DNA of 64,000 nt from Nitratireductor kimnyeongensis (GTDB lineage Bacteria; Pseudomonadota; Alphaproteobacteria; Rhizobiales; Rhizobiaceae). Shown here in pieces: positions 19,465 to 28,854 of the stretch. The translations under genes were made by a program, and so were the position numbers. The stretch covers positions 2,679,001 through 2,743,000 of the forward strand of contig NZ_CP078143.1 of the NCBI RefSeq assembly GCF_019891395.1, given 5' to 3'. The stretch's first letter is position 1. Each line of letters opens with the position of its first letter. Below the pieces are notes generated by a model that saw only the letters and a list, made by a program, of their open reading frames with translations, was not told where the DNA came from and made no database searches.

Positions 19465-19509
19465 TTTAGATCGCCGTGCTTCCATCCGGAAGCAAAAGGG
19501 CGATCTAAA
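19465..19509. repeat. Palindromic intergenic element, unit 1
   Basis: Nested perfect inverted repeat: outer arms TTTAGATCGCC / GGCGATCTAAA (11 bp) and inner arms TGCTTCC / GGAAGCA around a 4-base loop. It lies in the 370-bp gap between divergent tadA and the pseudouridine synthase gene, and looks like a mobile-type intergenic palindrome rather than a terminator. Confidence 0.65.
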
Positions 19510-19518
19510 CTGGTTACG

Positions 19519-19568
19519 GAGCATCGGAATAATTCGAAAACCGGATTCCACTTTTCGGTTCGATGCTC
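19519..19568. repeat. Palindromic intergenic element, unit 2 (rhizobial type)
   Basis: Outer arms GAGCATCG / CGATGCTC enclose a core with CGAAAACCGG and CCACTTTTCGG. This AGCATCG...CGAAAA...CGATGCT pattern resembles a dispersed intergenic repeat I associate with rhizobial genomes; family identity is from memory, not a search. It lies ten bases after unit 1. Confidence 0.6.
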
Positions 19569-19695
19569 TAGACGCCTCTATAGCATTGGACGCGGCTCCG
19601 GAATCGACTTTCCTGTAGTCCGATCTCTGATTTAAAACACTGGAGTGGTTCCGGCGCACGGGGCGCAATACGGAATCCCAGGGCAAAAGGCCATC

Positions 19696-21303
19696 ATGAC
19701 CAAAGACCGACCCAACGATACCAAGCGGGAAAAGAAACCGGGCAAGGGCCGGGATGCGAGCCCGAGCGACGCCGACAAGGCGGGGGGCGAGCGCATTGCC
19801 AAGCGCCTTGCGCGTGCGGGTCTTGCCTCGCGCCGAGACGCCGAAGCGATGATCGAGGCAGGCCGCGTCAGCGTCAACGGCAAGGTTCTGGAATCTCCGG
19901 CCTTCAATGTGACCGCCTCCGACCGGATTTTGGTGGACGGAGAGCCACTTCCGGCGGTTGAGCGCACGCGGCTCTTTCTCTTCCACAAGCCCGGTGGCGT
20001 GGTGACCACCAACCGCGACCCAGAAGGCCGAAAAACCATTTTCGACGCGCTGCCGGAGGGCTTGCCGCGCCTGATCACGGTCGGACGTCTCGATATCAAC
20101 ACGGAAGGTCTGATTGTCCTGACCAATGATGGCGGGTTGGCACGGGCGCTGGAACTGCCGGAAACCGGCTGGCTGCGCCGCTACCGTGTGCGTGTGCATG
20201 GCAAGGTCGATGCCACGGCACTCGAAGGTCTCAAGGACGGCATCGCCGTGGATGGCGTGTTCTATGGCGCCATCGAGGCTACGCTCGACCGGGAGCAGGG
20301 AAGCAATGCCTGGCTGACGCTCGGTTTGCGTGAAGGCAAGAACCGTGAGGTCAAGAATGTTCTCGGGGCGCTCGGACTTGAGGTTACCCGGCTGATCCGC
20401 ATTTCCTATGGCCCATTCCAGCTAGGCACGCTGGGCGAGGGCGAGGTGCAGGAGGTCAAGGGCCGCACCCTGCGCGACCAGCTCGGTGAGCGCCTGATCG
20501 AGAAGGCAGGTGCGAATTTCGATGCGCCGATTGTGAACCCGTTTTCCAACAAGCCGGTCCGTGCCGAGCGCAAACCGCGCGACGTCGATGTGGCAGACAC
20601 CGGTGCAGGCCGCGACCGTGAGGGCGGCAAGACCTTTGTCAAAAACCGCAAGCGTGACCGCGAGGAAAAGCGTGAGGCCGCGCGCGACCGCCTGCAAACG
20701 TCTCGTCCCGGTCGCCGCGAGGATGACCGTGGCCCCCGCCAGAACCGAGGCAGTCATGTGTGGATGGCGCCCGGCGCGCGCCCACAGGGAAAGCGCAAAC
20801 AGGCAGCTGCCGAAGCGGAGAAGGACGAAGGTTCGCAGACGGCCCGCAAACCGCGCCGTGAAGGCGGAGCGCAGGCGCGTGGCGACAAGCCGTTCCGTCC
20901 GCGTGGTGAAAAGTCTTTTGATCGCGATCGCCCCGAGCGCGGTGGCGATAGACCGCGTTTTTCAAAAGGAGACAAGCCCGAGGGCGATGCGCGGGAGAAA
21001 AGACCTTTCCGCTCCCGTGACGATCGCCCGGCTTCCGGTGACAAGCCTCGCTTCTCGAAGGGCGGCAAGCCCGATGGAAATCCTGGCGGAAGATCTAGCG
21101 GAAGACCTGGCGGTAAACCTGGTGGAAGACCTGGCGGAAAGCCGGGGGGCAAACCGGGAGCAGGCAAGAGTTTCGGCAAACCCGGTGGGAAGCCCTCCGG
21201 GAAGCCGGCCAGCAGGTTCTCGGGCAAGCCGGGTGACGGGTCGCGTCCTGGCAAGGGCCGTCCCGGCGGCGGCAAGCCCGGCAAGCCGGGGGGAGAAAGC
21301 TGA
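19696..21303 (+). CDS. RsuA/RluB-family pseudouridine synthase with long basic low-complexity tail
   Basis: A 535-residue protein. An S4 RNA-binding domain (about residues 30-90, RIAKRLARAGLASRRDAEAM) precedes the pseudouridine synthase domain (about 95-260). The catalytic aspartate lies in VGRLDINTEGLIVLT and the REGKNREVKNV motif is typical of RluB/RluE/RluF. The 270-residue C-terminal half is disordered: rich in Arg, Lys, Asp, Gly and Pro, ending in many GKPGG-type repeats. It probably modifies 23S rRNA (RluB type). Such tails occur in Hyphomicrobiales homologues, but this one is long. Start is at MTKDRPND; upstream in-frame codons overlap the repeat region. Confidence 0.9.
   Translation: MTKDRPNDTKREKKPGKGRDASPSDADKAGGERIAKRLARAGLASRRDAEAMIEAGRVSVNGKVLESPAFNVTASDRILVDGEPLPAVERTRLFLFHKPGGVVTTNRDPEGRKTIFDALPEGLPRLITVGRLDINTEGLIVLTNDGGLARALELPETGWLRRYRVRVHGKVDATALEGLKDGIAVDGVFYGAIEATLDREQGSNAWLTLGLREGKNREVKNVLGALGLEVTRLIRISYGPFQLGTLGEGEVQEVKGRTLRDQLGERLIEKAGANFDAPIVNPFSNKPVRAERKPRDVDVADTGAGRDREGGKTFVKNRKRDREEKREAARDRLQTSRPGRREDDRGPRQNRGSHVWMAPGARPQGKRKQAAAEAEKDEGSQTARKPRREGGAQARGDKPFRPRGEKSFDRDRPERGGDRPRFSKGDKPEGDAREKRPFRSRDDRPASGDKPRFSKGGKPDGNPGGRSSGRPGGKPGGRPGGKPGGKPGAGKSFGKPGGKPSGKPASRFSGKPGDGSRPGKGRPGGGKPGKPGGES
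21067..21300 (+). repeat. Glycine/lysine/proline codon repeats in the synthase tail
   Basis: Near-tandem imperfect repeats of about 12 bp encode G-K-P-G, G-R-P-G and S-G-K-P units at the 3' end of the pseudouridine synthase gene. Copies vary at wobble positions, so the peptide repeat is conserved better than the DNA. Repeat number is likely to vary between strains. Confidence 0.7.
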
Positions 21304-21306
21304 CCC

Positions 21307-21861
21307 ATGCGTATTGTGGGCGGTGAGTTTCGCGGTCGCACTCTGGCGACACCGAAGACGGACGCGATCCGGCCGACCACGGACCGGACCCGCCAGGCGC
21401 TGTTCAACATTTTCGAGCACCGCTACGCCGGCCGGCTGAAGAATGCGCGTGTGCTCGACCTATTCGCGGGCACGGGTGCGCTGGGACTTGAAGCCCTGTC
21501 GCGCGGTGCCGCCTATGCGCTCTTCATCGAAGAGGCAGCGGCTGCCCGCGCACTGATCCGCACCAATGTGGAGAATTTTGGTCTTCAGGGGCGCAGCAAG
21601 ATCTTCCGCCGCGATGCGACACGCATCGGGGAGGTGGGGACGATCCAGCCCTTCGATGTTGTTCTGGCCGATCCTCCCTATGGCAAGGGGTTGGGCGAGA
21701 AGGCGCTTGCTGCAGCACTTGCCGGCGGCTGGATTGTGCCCGGGGCGCTGATCATGGTCGAGGAAGCCGCAGGCTCGCCGTTCGAACCACCGGAGGGCTT
21801 TCGGCTCATCGAACGACGTGAATACGGTACATCCTGCGCAACCTTTGCCGAGTGCGCCTGA
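21307..21861 (+). CDS. rsmD: 16S rRNA (guanine966-N2)-methyltransferase
   Basis: A 184-residue SAM-dependent methyltransferase. MRIVGGEFRGRTLATP at the start and RPTTDRTRQALFNIF are the RsmD N-terminal signature. The SAM motif is VLDLFAGTGALGLEALSRG and the catalytic motif is LADPPYGKG (DPPY). It starts three bases after the pseudouridine synthase stop, so two rRNA modification enzymes are co-expressed. Confidence 0.95.
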   Translation: MRIVGGEFRGRTLATPKTDAIRPTTDRTRQALFNIFEHRYAGRLKNARVLDLFAGTGALGLEALSRGAAYALFIEEAAAARALIRTNVENFGLQGRSKIFRRDATRIGEVGTIQPFDVVLADPPYGKGLGEKALAAALAGGWIVPGALIMVEEAAGSPFEPPEGFRLIERREYGTSCATFAECA

Positions 21862-21951
21862 GTTTCGTCACTTTTGCGCCGATAGCTTTGTCTTGTCATG
21901 AGCTCGTGGCATTGTGCGCGGGCGCACCACAAACCGTACAGGACCTTGTCC

Positions 21952-23325
21952 ATGAGAAATTCCATAGCGAGCGTCGCTTTGAGCGCGGCATTCGCCTTAG
22001 TCCTTGCCGTCGCGGCGCCGTCCATCGCCCCCGCGCAGGAAGGTGACGATGACACAGCCGTTTCCCATTTCACCTTGGAGAACGGTCTTGAAGTCGTAGT
22101 TATCCCGGACCACCGCGCACCTGTTGCGACACACATGCTCTGGTACAAGGTGGGCAGCGCAGACGAGGAACCCGGCAAGTCCGGTATCGCTCATTTCTTC
22201 GAACACCTGATGTTCAAGGGGACGAGCACCTATCCTTCGGGCGAATTCTCGGCCGCGATTGCCGCGGTGGGGGGGAGCGAGAACGCGTTCACCTCCTATG
22301 ACTACACGGCCTATTACCAGCAGATCGCTCCATCCGAATTACCGGACATGATGCGCTTTGAGGCGGACCGCATGCGCAATCTGGTCCTGTCGGAGGAGAA
22401 CATCGAGACCGAACGTCAGGTGGTGCTCGAAGAGCGGCGCCAGCGCACCGACAATGTGCCCTCTTCAATCTTGTCGGAAGAACTCAACGCCACGCTCTAT
22501 CAGAACCATCCCTACGGGATCCCGGTTATTGGCTGGCAGCAGGAGATCGAAGGGCTCACGCACGACGACCTTAAAAGCTTCTACGACCGGTTCTACACAC
22601 CCAACAACGCTGTGCTGGTGGTCGCGGGCGACGTGAACGCAAATCAGGTGCGAACGATGGCGGAAGAAACCTACGGCGAGATCGCACGCGGCCCCGATCT
22701 GCCCTCCCGCGCGCGCCCCATGGAGCCGGAACAGAAAACCACGCGCGACGTCACATTCCGCGATCCGCGCGTCACCGTGCCCAACATGTCGATCAACTGG
22801 TATGTGCCGTCCGCCCGCAGAGCCGAGAAGGGCGAATTCGAGGCGCTCGCCATTCTATCGGAGGTGCTGGGAGAAGGTTTGCGCAGCCGACTTTATCAGG
22901 ACCTCGTCGTCAAACAGGGGATTGCATCCAGCGCCGGCAGCTATTTGCAGGGCGCGGCGTATGACTACTCCGCCCTGGTCATCTACGGCGAGCCACGAGG
23001 CGAGGCCGAACTCGAAACGGTCGAGGCCGCGCTTGTCGCCCAGATCGATAAAATCAAGAGCGAAGGCATCACGCAGCAGGAACTGGACACGGCGCGCACC
23101 AAGATTCTGCGGGACCAGATTTTCATGCGCGACAGCCAAGTGCGCAGCGCCAATCTCTTCGGCGCTGTGTTGGCTACGGGGGGCAAGGTTGAGGACATCA
23201 CCGGCCTGCCGGAGCGGCTGGACGCGGTGACCGTCGAGGCCGTTCAGGCCGTCGCCAAGCGCTATCTCGACATGGGCCATGCCGTGAAGGGCTATCTCTT
23301 ACCCGAAGAGGGAGATCGCTCGTGA
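21952..23325 (+). CDS. M16-family zinc peptidase, active subunit
   Basis: A 457-residue protein with a signal peptide ending near PAQ (about residue 29), so it acts in the periplasm. The inverted zinc motif HxxEH is present as H81-FF-E84-H85 in IAHFFEHLMFKGT, with the distal glutamate in the ETERQVVLEERRQ helix. Two M16 domains follow in the usual order. The downstream gene is a paralogue that lacks the zinc site; the pair overlaps by GTGA and probably forms a heterodimer like mitochondrial processing peptidase alpha/beta. I start at the ATG at 21952, which gives a canonical signal peptide. Confidence 0.92.
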   Translation: MRNSIASVALSAAFALVLAVAAPSIAPAQEGDDDTAVSHFTLENGLEVVVIPDHRAPVATHMLWYKVGSADEEPGKSGIAHFFEHLMFKGTSTYPSGEFSAAIAAVGGSENAFTSYDYTAYYQQIAPSELPDMMRFEADRMRNLVLSEENIETERQVVLEERRQRTDNVPSSILSEELNATLYQNHPYGIPVIGWQQEIEGLTHDDLKSFYDRFYTPNNAVLVVAGDVNANQVRTMAEETYGEIARGPDLPSRARPMEPEQKTTRDVTFRDPRVTVPNMSINWYVPSARRAEKGEFEALAILSEVLGEGLRSRLYQDLVVKQGIASSAGSYLQGAAYDYSALVIYGEPRGEAELETVEAALVAQIDKIKSEGITQQELDTARTKILRDQIFMRDSQVRSANLFGAVLATGGKVEDITGLPERLDAVTVEAVQAVAKRYLDMGHAVKGYLLPEEGDRS

Positions 23326-24677
23326 AACAGACCTCGAATTTTCATCCAGGTGCCTTTATGCGCAGTTTCCTCAATGCCGGTGCGCTGGTCGCGCTTATCC
23401 TCATCGTTGTTCCGGCGCAGGCCGCGGTTCAAATTCAGGATGTAACCTCGCAGAAAGGCATCGACGCCTGGCTGGTGGAGGACCATTCCCTGCCGATCAT
23501 CACCTTCCAATTTTCCTTCAAGAGCGGCTCGGCTCAGGATCCCGAAGGCAAGGAAGGCCTTGCCAATCTCATGACCGGCCTGTTCGACGAAGGCGCGGGC
23601 GATCTCGATTCCGATGCATTTCAGCTGAAGCTGGAGGAACTGGGTGCTGAAATGTCGTTTCGTACCAATTCGGATGAAATCTCCGGCCAGGTGCGGATGC
23701 TTGCCGAAAACAGCGATGAAGTTCTCGAACTGGTGAGGCTTGCCGTCACCAGCCCGCGTTTCGATGCCGATCCCGTGGAACGCATTCGCAGCCAGATTGC
23801 CGTTGGCATCCGCGCCGATGAACGCGATCCGCGCAAACAGGGAGCACTCAAGCTCTCCGAGGCGCTCTATGGTGACCATCCTTACGCACACCCGGACGAG
23901 GGAACGCTTGAGAGTCTGTCGGGCATTTCCCCGGAAGACCTGAAAGCCTTCCATGCGCGCGTCTTTGCCAGATCGAACCTCACCATCGGTGTCGTGGGTG
24001 CAATCGATGCCGAAAGTCTGGTGAGCGTTCTCGACACGGTGTTTGGGGATCTGCCTGAGGAAGCCGAGCTCAGGCCCGTTGCCGACATCGAGCCGAAACT
24101 CGACCAGGAAATCCGCATCGATTATCCCCTCCCGCAGGCCACGCTCCAGCTTGTCTATCCCGGTGTAAAACGGGACGATCCGGAGTTCTTCTCCGCGTAT
24201 CTGTTCAACCAGATTCTTGGTGGCGGGGTCTTTTCCTCGCGCCTGTTCAACGAGGTGCGCGAAAAGCGCGGCCTCGCCTATGGCGCGTCCTCCTATCTCC
24301 ACAGTCGGGACCATGCCCAGTCGCTCGCCATTCAGACGGCCACCTCGGCCGAACGGGCAGGTGAAACGCTTTCGGTGATCGACGATGTGGTTGCGAGCCT
24401 GCGCGATGAGGGCCCGACGGAAGAGGAGCTGGAGGTGGCCAAGACCTATGTGATAGGTTCTTATGCGATCAACAATCTGGATTCTTCCACGGCCATCGCC
24501 CGGACGCTGGTCGGTCTGCAGCAGGACGATCTGGGAATCGATTATATCGAGCGTCGCGCTGATCTTATCAACGCTGTCACGCTCGACGATGTGAAGGAAA
24601 TCGCAAAACGCCTTCTTTCCCAGGAACCGGCACTGCTGGTGATCGGCCCTGCAGAGCAGGCCCGAAACGGAGGCTAG
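23322..24677 (+). CDS. M16-family peptidase-like protein, catalytically inactive partner
   Basis: A 451-residue M16 homologue with a hydrophobic signal (LVALILIVVPAQA). Where the active subunit has HxxEH this one has LANLMTGLFDEG, so both zinc histidines are gone and it cannot hydrolyse peptides alone. The glycine-rich loop GGGVFSSRLFNEVREKRGLAYG in the C-terminal half is preserved, as expected of a substrate-binding partner. The GTG start at 23322 overlaps the upstream stop (GTGA); an ATG at 23358 would give a shorter signal peptide and is a real alternative. Confidence 0.9.
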   Translation: MKQTSNFHPGAFMRSFLNAGALVALILIVVPAQAAVQIQDVTSQKGIDAWLVEDHSLPIITFQFSFKSGSAQDPEGKEGLANLMTGLFDEGAGDLDSDAFQLKLEELGAEMSFRTNSDEISGQVRMLAENSDEVLELVRLAVTSPRFDADPVERIRSQIAVGIRADERDPRKQGALKLSEALYGDHPYAHPDEGTLESLSGISPEDLKAFHARVFARSNLTIGVVGAIDAESLVSVLDTVFGDLPEEAELRPVADIEPKLDQEIRIDYPLPQATLQLVYPGVKRDDPEFFSAYLFNQILGGGVFSSRLFNEVREKRGLAYGASSYLHSRDHAQSLAIQTATSAERAGETLSVIDDVVASLRDEGPTEEELEVAKTYVIGSYAINNLDSSTAIARTLVGLQQDDLGIDYIERRADLINAVTLDDVKEIAKRLLSQEPALLVIGPAEQARNGG

Positions 24678-24680
24678 CAA

Positions 24681-25571
24681 ATGGAAACGGCGTTGGCGGA
24701 CGATAAGATGACAGACAAGACGCCCACCGGCGGACCAAGCTTCGCGCTTGCGCTCGGCGGGGGTGGTGCGCGCGGGCTGGCGCATATCCATATCATCGAG
24801 ACCCTCAATGAACTGGGCATCACGCCCACCGTCATCGCCGGTTCCTCCATCGGAGCCCTGATGGGCGCAGGCTTCGCCGCCGGTATCAGCGGCAAGGACA
24901 TTCACGCACATGCACGCGCCATCCTGGGGAGCCGTACGGAAGTGGCGAGCCGCCTGTGGAAAGCCAGACCCGGCAACTTTGCTGAGATGATGGAAGGCGG
25001 CTTTCGTTTCGGCCAGTTCAATGCCGAGCGCATCATCAGCGCCTTTCTGCCAGAAGGTGTTCCGGAGACCTTCGAGGAATTGAAGATCCCGCTGCGCGTT
25101 ACGGCCACGGACTATTTCCGCCACGAGCTCGCCGTGCTTGAGAGCGGCGCCTTGGCGGGAGCGCTAGCGGCCTCGGCCGCCATACCCGCGGTCTTCCGTC
25201 CCGTGGAGCGCGGCGGGCGCACGCTGATCGATGGAGGCATCTACAATCCCGTGCCTTTCGATCTGGTCGAGGGCAAGGCGGATATATTGATCGCCATCGA
25301 CGTGGTCGGTGCCCCGAATGACACCGGTGGCAAGCCTCCGACCTCCATCGAACTGATGTTCGGCGCAAGTCAGCTCATGATGCAGTCGATCATCGCCATG
25401 AAGCTGGAGCACGGGCGGCCCGATATTCTCATTCGCCCGGCCGTTTCACGCTTTCGCGTGCTCGATTTCATGAAAATCGACGCGATCCTTGCCGAGACGC
25501 AACCCATTCGCGATGAATTGAAACGAGCGATTGACGCAGCTGTCAGCGATCGTGAGAGGGCGCGCGTCTAG
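24681..25571 (+). CDS. Patatin-like phospholipase
   Basis: A 296-residue lipid acyl hydrolase of the patatin/RssA type. The oxyanion loop is LALGGGGARGLAHI, the nucleophile serine is in IAGSSIGAL (GxSxG) and the catalytic aspartate is in LIDGGIYNPVP (DGG). No signal peptide is seen, so it is cytoplasmic or peripherally membrane-bound. The substrate is unknown. It starts three bases after the M16 pair with a GGAGG site 7 bp upstream of the ATG, so it belongs to the same operon. Confidence 0.9.
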   Translation: METALADDKMTDKTPTGGPSFALALGGGGARGLAHIHIIETLNELGITPTVIAGSSIGALMGAGFAAGISGKDIHAHARAILGSRTEVASRLWKARPGNFAEMMEGGFRFGQFNAERIISAFLPEGVPETFEELKIPLRVTATDYFRHELAVLESGALAGALAASAAIPAVFRPVERGGRTLIDGGIYNPVPFDLVEGKADILIAIDVVGAPNDTGGKPPTSIELMFGASQLMMQSIIAMKLEHGRPDILIRPAVSRFRVLDFMKIDAILAETQPIRDELKRAIDAAVSDRERARV

Positions 25572-25577
25572 TCGACA

Positions 25578-27380
25578 TCAGCCAACCGGTTCGTCATCCT
25601 GATCGATGCGCTGGCTCTCGCGCTTTGGCTTGATCAGAGGTTCGGGGATGACCGGACGAACATGCATCTTGTCGTTACCGGCATAAATGCCTTCGACGGA
25701 CTGAATGGCCAGCCGCTCATCGTCCAGCCGGCGCACATCCTCGACGATCTCGCTGGCAATCTCCTCGCTGGTTCCCAGCGCCTGCAGCGTTCTTCCGCCG
25801 AAAACGAGAGCCGATTCGACCGTTTCCCGTAACTCGTAATCCACGTCGCGATCGCGCAGCGAGAGTGTGTGAGCGCGGTCGTAGGAGCGGACATAAAGAC
25901 GTACATGGGGATACTCGTCGCGGATCAGGTTGACGATCTGATCCGTTGCCGTCGCGCCGTTTGTGCACACAGCCACAATCTTGGCATTGCGGATGCCCGC
26001 AGCCTCCAGCACCTCCTTGCGGCGGCCATCGCCGAAATAGATGCGAAAGCCGAAACGTTCGGCAGCGCGTACACGGTCGGCAGAATGATCGATGATGGTC
26101 ACGTCCGTACCGCCGGAGAGCAAAACCTGCGACACCATTTGTCCGAAGCGGGAGAAGCCGATCATCATCACGTCAGCGCCAGCACCTTCGAAATCCTCAT
26201 CCATCTCTTCAGCCGGCTCGGTCCGGATCAGCATTTCGCCAAGCCTTACTGACAGCGGCGTCAAAGCCATGGACACGGTGACGATGGCGATGAGCAGCGA
26301 GGCGGTAGACTGCGGAAAGATAAAGGCGGAAGACGCTGCAGTGAACAGAACAAAGCCGAACTCGCCACCTTGCGGCAAAAGGGCCGCGACACGGACGGCA
26401 CAATTGTGATCGCTGCCGAAACCACGGCTGATCCCATAGAGAATTGCAGCCTTTACCAACATGAGGATCGGCACGGCAATGAGAATGGAAAGCCAGTTCT
26501 CGAGCACGATTCTCAGATCGAGCGAAAGGCCGATGGCCATGAAGAAAAGGCCGAGAAGAATGCCGCGAAACGGCTCGATATCGGCTTCCAACTCGTGTCG
26601 GAAAGAAGATTCAGCGAGCAGCACACCGGCGATGAAGGCGCCGAGCGCCATGGAGAGCCCGGCCATCTGCATAATGGTGGCCGACCCCAGCACGACGAGC
26701 AAGGCCGCGGCGATCATGACCTCCTTCGCGCCCGTATTGGCGATGATGCGAAAGAGTGGATTGAGCAGGTAGCGGCCGGCAACAATCAGCGCGACCACGC
26801 TGGCTATAGCAAGCGCGAACCGTTCGAGACTGATGGCTTCGGCTCCCTCCCCACCGGGGGAAAGGAGTGGAACCAATGCCAGGAGCGGCGCGATGGCAAG
26901 ATCCTGAAACAACAGGATGGAGAACGATGTCTGCCCGTATCGGCTGTTCAGCGCGCCCTGGGATTCAAGTGTTTGCACCGAGAACGCAGTGGAGGACAGC
27001 GCAAGGCCGTATCCGACGACAAAAGCGGCCCCGTAAGACATGTCCGTCAAAAGCAGCGTGAGCGCAGCTAGGGCAAGGCCGGTAACCATCACCTGGATCA
27101 GCCCCATACCGAATATGCTGCGCCGCATGGCCCATAGACGCGCCGGCTTGAGTTCGAGCCCGATAATGAAGAGCAGCAGCACCACGCCGAGTTCCGCTAC
27201 ATGGAGCAACTCTTCTCCATCCGATATAAGCAGTAGAACCGGACCGATTGCGATGCCGGCGGCGAGATAGCCCAGGATCGTGCCAAGCCCAATGCGGGCA
27301 AACAGCGGCGCGGCAATGACTGCTGCACCCAAGAGCAGCAGTGGTTCGTAATAGAGTGGTGCAGCAGTTTCGACGGCCAT
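25578..27380 (-). CDS. Kef-type monovalent cation:proton antiporter with RCK domain
   Basis: A 600-residue CPA2-family antiporter. About twelve membrane helices occupy residues 10-385, with the conserved GLELKPARLW and VGYGLALSSTAF segments and VLLAESSFRHELEADIEPFRGILLG typical of KefB/KefC. A cytosolic TrkA-N/RCK nucleotide-binding domain follows (MMIGFSRFGQMVSQVL), then a short charged tail. It probably exports K+ in exchange for H+. The ATG at 27380 is used because upstream in-frame residues are not hydrophobic or conserved. It converges with the patatin gene (6-bp gap). Confidence 0.92.
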   Translation of the reverse strand: MAVETAAPLYYEPLLLLGAAVIAAPLFARIGLGTILGYLAAGIAIGPVLLLISDGEELLHVAELGVVLLLFIIGLELKPARLWAMRRSIFGMGLIQVMVTGLALAALTLLLTDMSYGAAFVVGYGLALSSTAFSVQTLESQGALNSRYGQTSFSILLFQDLAIAPLLALVPLLSPGGEGAEAISLERFALAIASVVALIVAGRYLLNPLFRIIANTGAKEVMIAAALLVVLGSATIMQMAGLSMALGAFIAGVLLAESSFRHELEADIEPFRGILLGLFFMAIGLSLDLRIVLENWLSILIAVPILMLVKAAILYGISRGFGSDHNCAVRVAALLPQGGEFGFVLFTAASSAFIFPQSTASLLIAIVTVSMALTPLSVRLGEMLIRTEPAEEMDEDFEGAGADVMMIGFSRFGQMVSQVLLSGGTDVTIIDHSADRVRAAERFGFRIYFGDGRRKEVLEAAGIRNAKIVAVCTNGATATDQIVNLIRDEYPHVRLYVRSYDRAHTLSLRDRDVDYELRETVESALVFGGRTLQALGTSEEIASEIVEDVRRLDDERLAIQSVEGIYAGNDKMHVRPVIPEPLIKPKRESQRIDQDDEPVG

Positions 27381-27507
27381 CGGGTCTCCGGGATATGTTG
27401 GAGCAGATCTGGGGAATCTCAGCTTACCATTGCACATATGCGTTGCGAATCATAAATGGATCAGGCCGGGACCCCCGACGCGCGACCAAATTCCAGTCAG
27501 GATTGTG

Positions 27508-28854
27508 ATGACAGATCAGAATGAAAAAAAGCAGCTGACCGAGCGCGTTGTTGCGCTTGTGGAAGCCGCGAAGCGGGCGGGCGCCGACGCTTCCGATGCA
27601 GTGGTGGTGCGCGCGCGCTCCAGGAGTGTGTCGGTACGACTTGGACAGGTTGAGGGAACCGAGGCATCGGAAAGCGATGACATGTCGCTGCGGGTCTTTG
27701 TCGGCAGGCGGGTAGCCAGCGTGTCGGCTCCAGCCAATGCAGACCCGGCCCCGCTGGCAGAACGTGCCATCGCCATGGCGAAAGCTTCGCCGGAAGATCC
27801 GTATGAGGGGTTGGCGGAGGAAAGCCTGCTCGCCCGCACGATCCCCGACCTCGATCTTTTCGATGGAACGGAGGTATCTGCAGAACGGCTGAAAGAAGAT
27901 GCATTGGCTGCCGAGGCGGCGGCGCTCGACGTGACGGGTGTCACCAATTCATCCGGTTCCGGCGCAAGCGCCGGTTCGGGCGGCCTGGTGCTGGCGACGT
28001 CTGAGGGATTTATCGGGGCCTATGAAGCGACACGTTTCTCCCGGTCGGTGAGTGTTCTGGCCGGCGAAGGCACCGGAATGGAACGCGACTATGATTACTC
28101 CTCGCGGCTCCATTTCTCGGATCTAGACTCCCCCGAAAAGATCGGCCGTAGCGCTGGTGAACGGGCTGTTCGGCGGCTCAACCCCCGCAAGGTGGATACA
28201 GGCCGCTACCCGGTGGTGTATGATCCTCGTGTTGCGCGCGGCATTGCCGGCCATCTGGCCTCCGCAATCAATGGAGCTGCGGTCGCGCGCAAATCGAGTT
28301 TCCTGCGCGACATGATGGGCAAAAAGGTTGCAGCGACGGGCATCACGGTGACGGATGATCCGCAGCGTCGGCGGGGTTCTTCCTCTCGTCCTTTCGATGG
28401 TGAAGGCGTGGCAGGCGAAAAACTCATCATGATCGAAGACGGTGTTCTGAAGCACTGGTTTCTGTCGACCTCGGTTGCCCGACAATTGGGGCTGCCGGCC
28501 ACCAATGGACGTGGCGCGCGCGGGTCTTCCTCCGTTAATCCGTCTTCCACCAACCTGGCGCTTGAACCCGGCAAACAGACCCCAGAGGCTCTGATCAAGG
28601 GGATCCGGTCCGGCTTCTATGTGACTGAGGTATTTGGGCAGGGGGTGAACCTCGTGACCGGTGAATACAGCCGTGGTGCTGCCGGGTTCTGGATCGAGAA
28701 CGGCGAGATCACCTATCCGGTCTCGGAGGTTACCATCGCTTCAAACCTGAAGGACATGTTCTTCAACATGACAGCAGCCAACGATATTGATCGCAACTTC
28801 GGGACTGCTGCTCCGACCCTGTTCGTGGAAGGCATGACGCTTGCCGGAAAATAG
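27508..28854 (+). CDS. PmbA/TldE-type metalloprotease-family protein
   Basis: A 448-residue member of the TldD/PmbA (U62) family. The N-terminal domain contains LRVFVGRRVASVSA and the C-terminal domain has the family's ARGSSSVNPSSTNL and VNLVTGEYSRGAAGFWIENG segments. The HExxxH motif of TldD is absent, which fits the TldE/PmbA subunit; it normally pairs with a TldD encoded elsewhere to process modified peptides and toxins. Start at the ATG at 27508 is chosen because residues before it show no family similarity. Confidence 0.92.
   Translation: MTDQNEKKQLTERVVALVEAAKRAGADASDAVVVRARSRSVSVRLGQVEGTEASESDDMSLRVFVGRRVASVSAPANADPAPLAERAIAMAKASPEDPYEGLAEESLLARTIPDLDLFDGTEVSAERLKEDALAAEAAALDVTGVTNSSGSGASAGSGGLVLATSEGFIGAYEATRFSRSVSVLAGEGTGMERDYDYSSRLHFSDLDSPEKIGRSAGERAVRRLNPRKVDTGRYPVVYDPRVARGIAGHLASAINGAAVARKSSFLRDMMGKKVAATGITVTDDPQRRRGSSSRPFDGEGVAGEKLIMIEDGVLKHWFLSTSVARQLGLPATNGRGARGSSSVNPSSTNLALEPGKQTPEALIKGIRSGFYVTEVFGQGVNLVTGEYSRGAAGFWIENGEITYPVSEVTIASNLKDMFFNMTAANDIDRNFGTAAPTLFVEGMTLAGK

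Noticed and set aside
23292..25124. 610-codon minus-strand frame
   Set aside because: Antisense of the M16 and patatin genes, with no family signature of its own.
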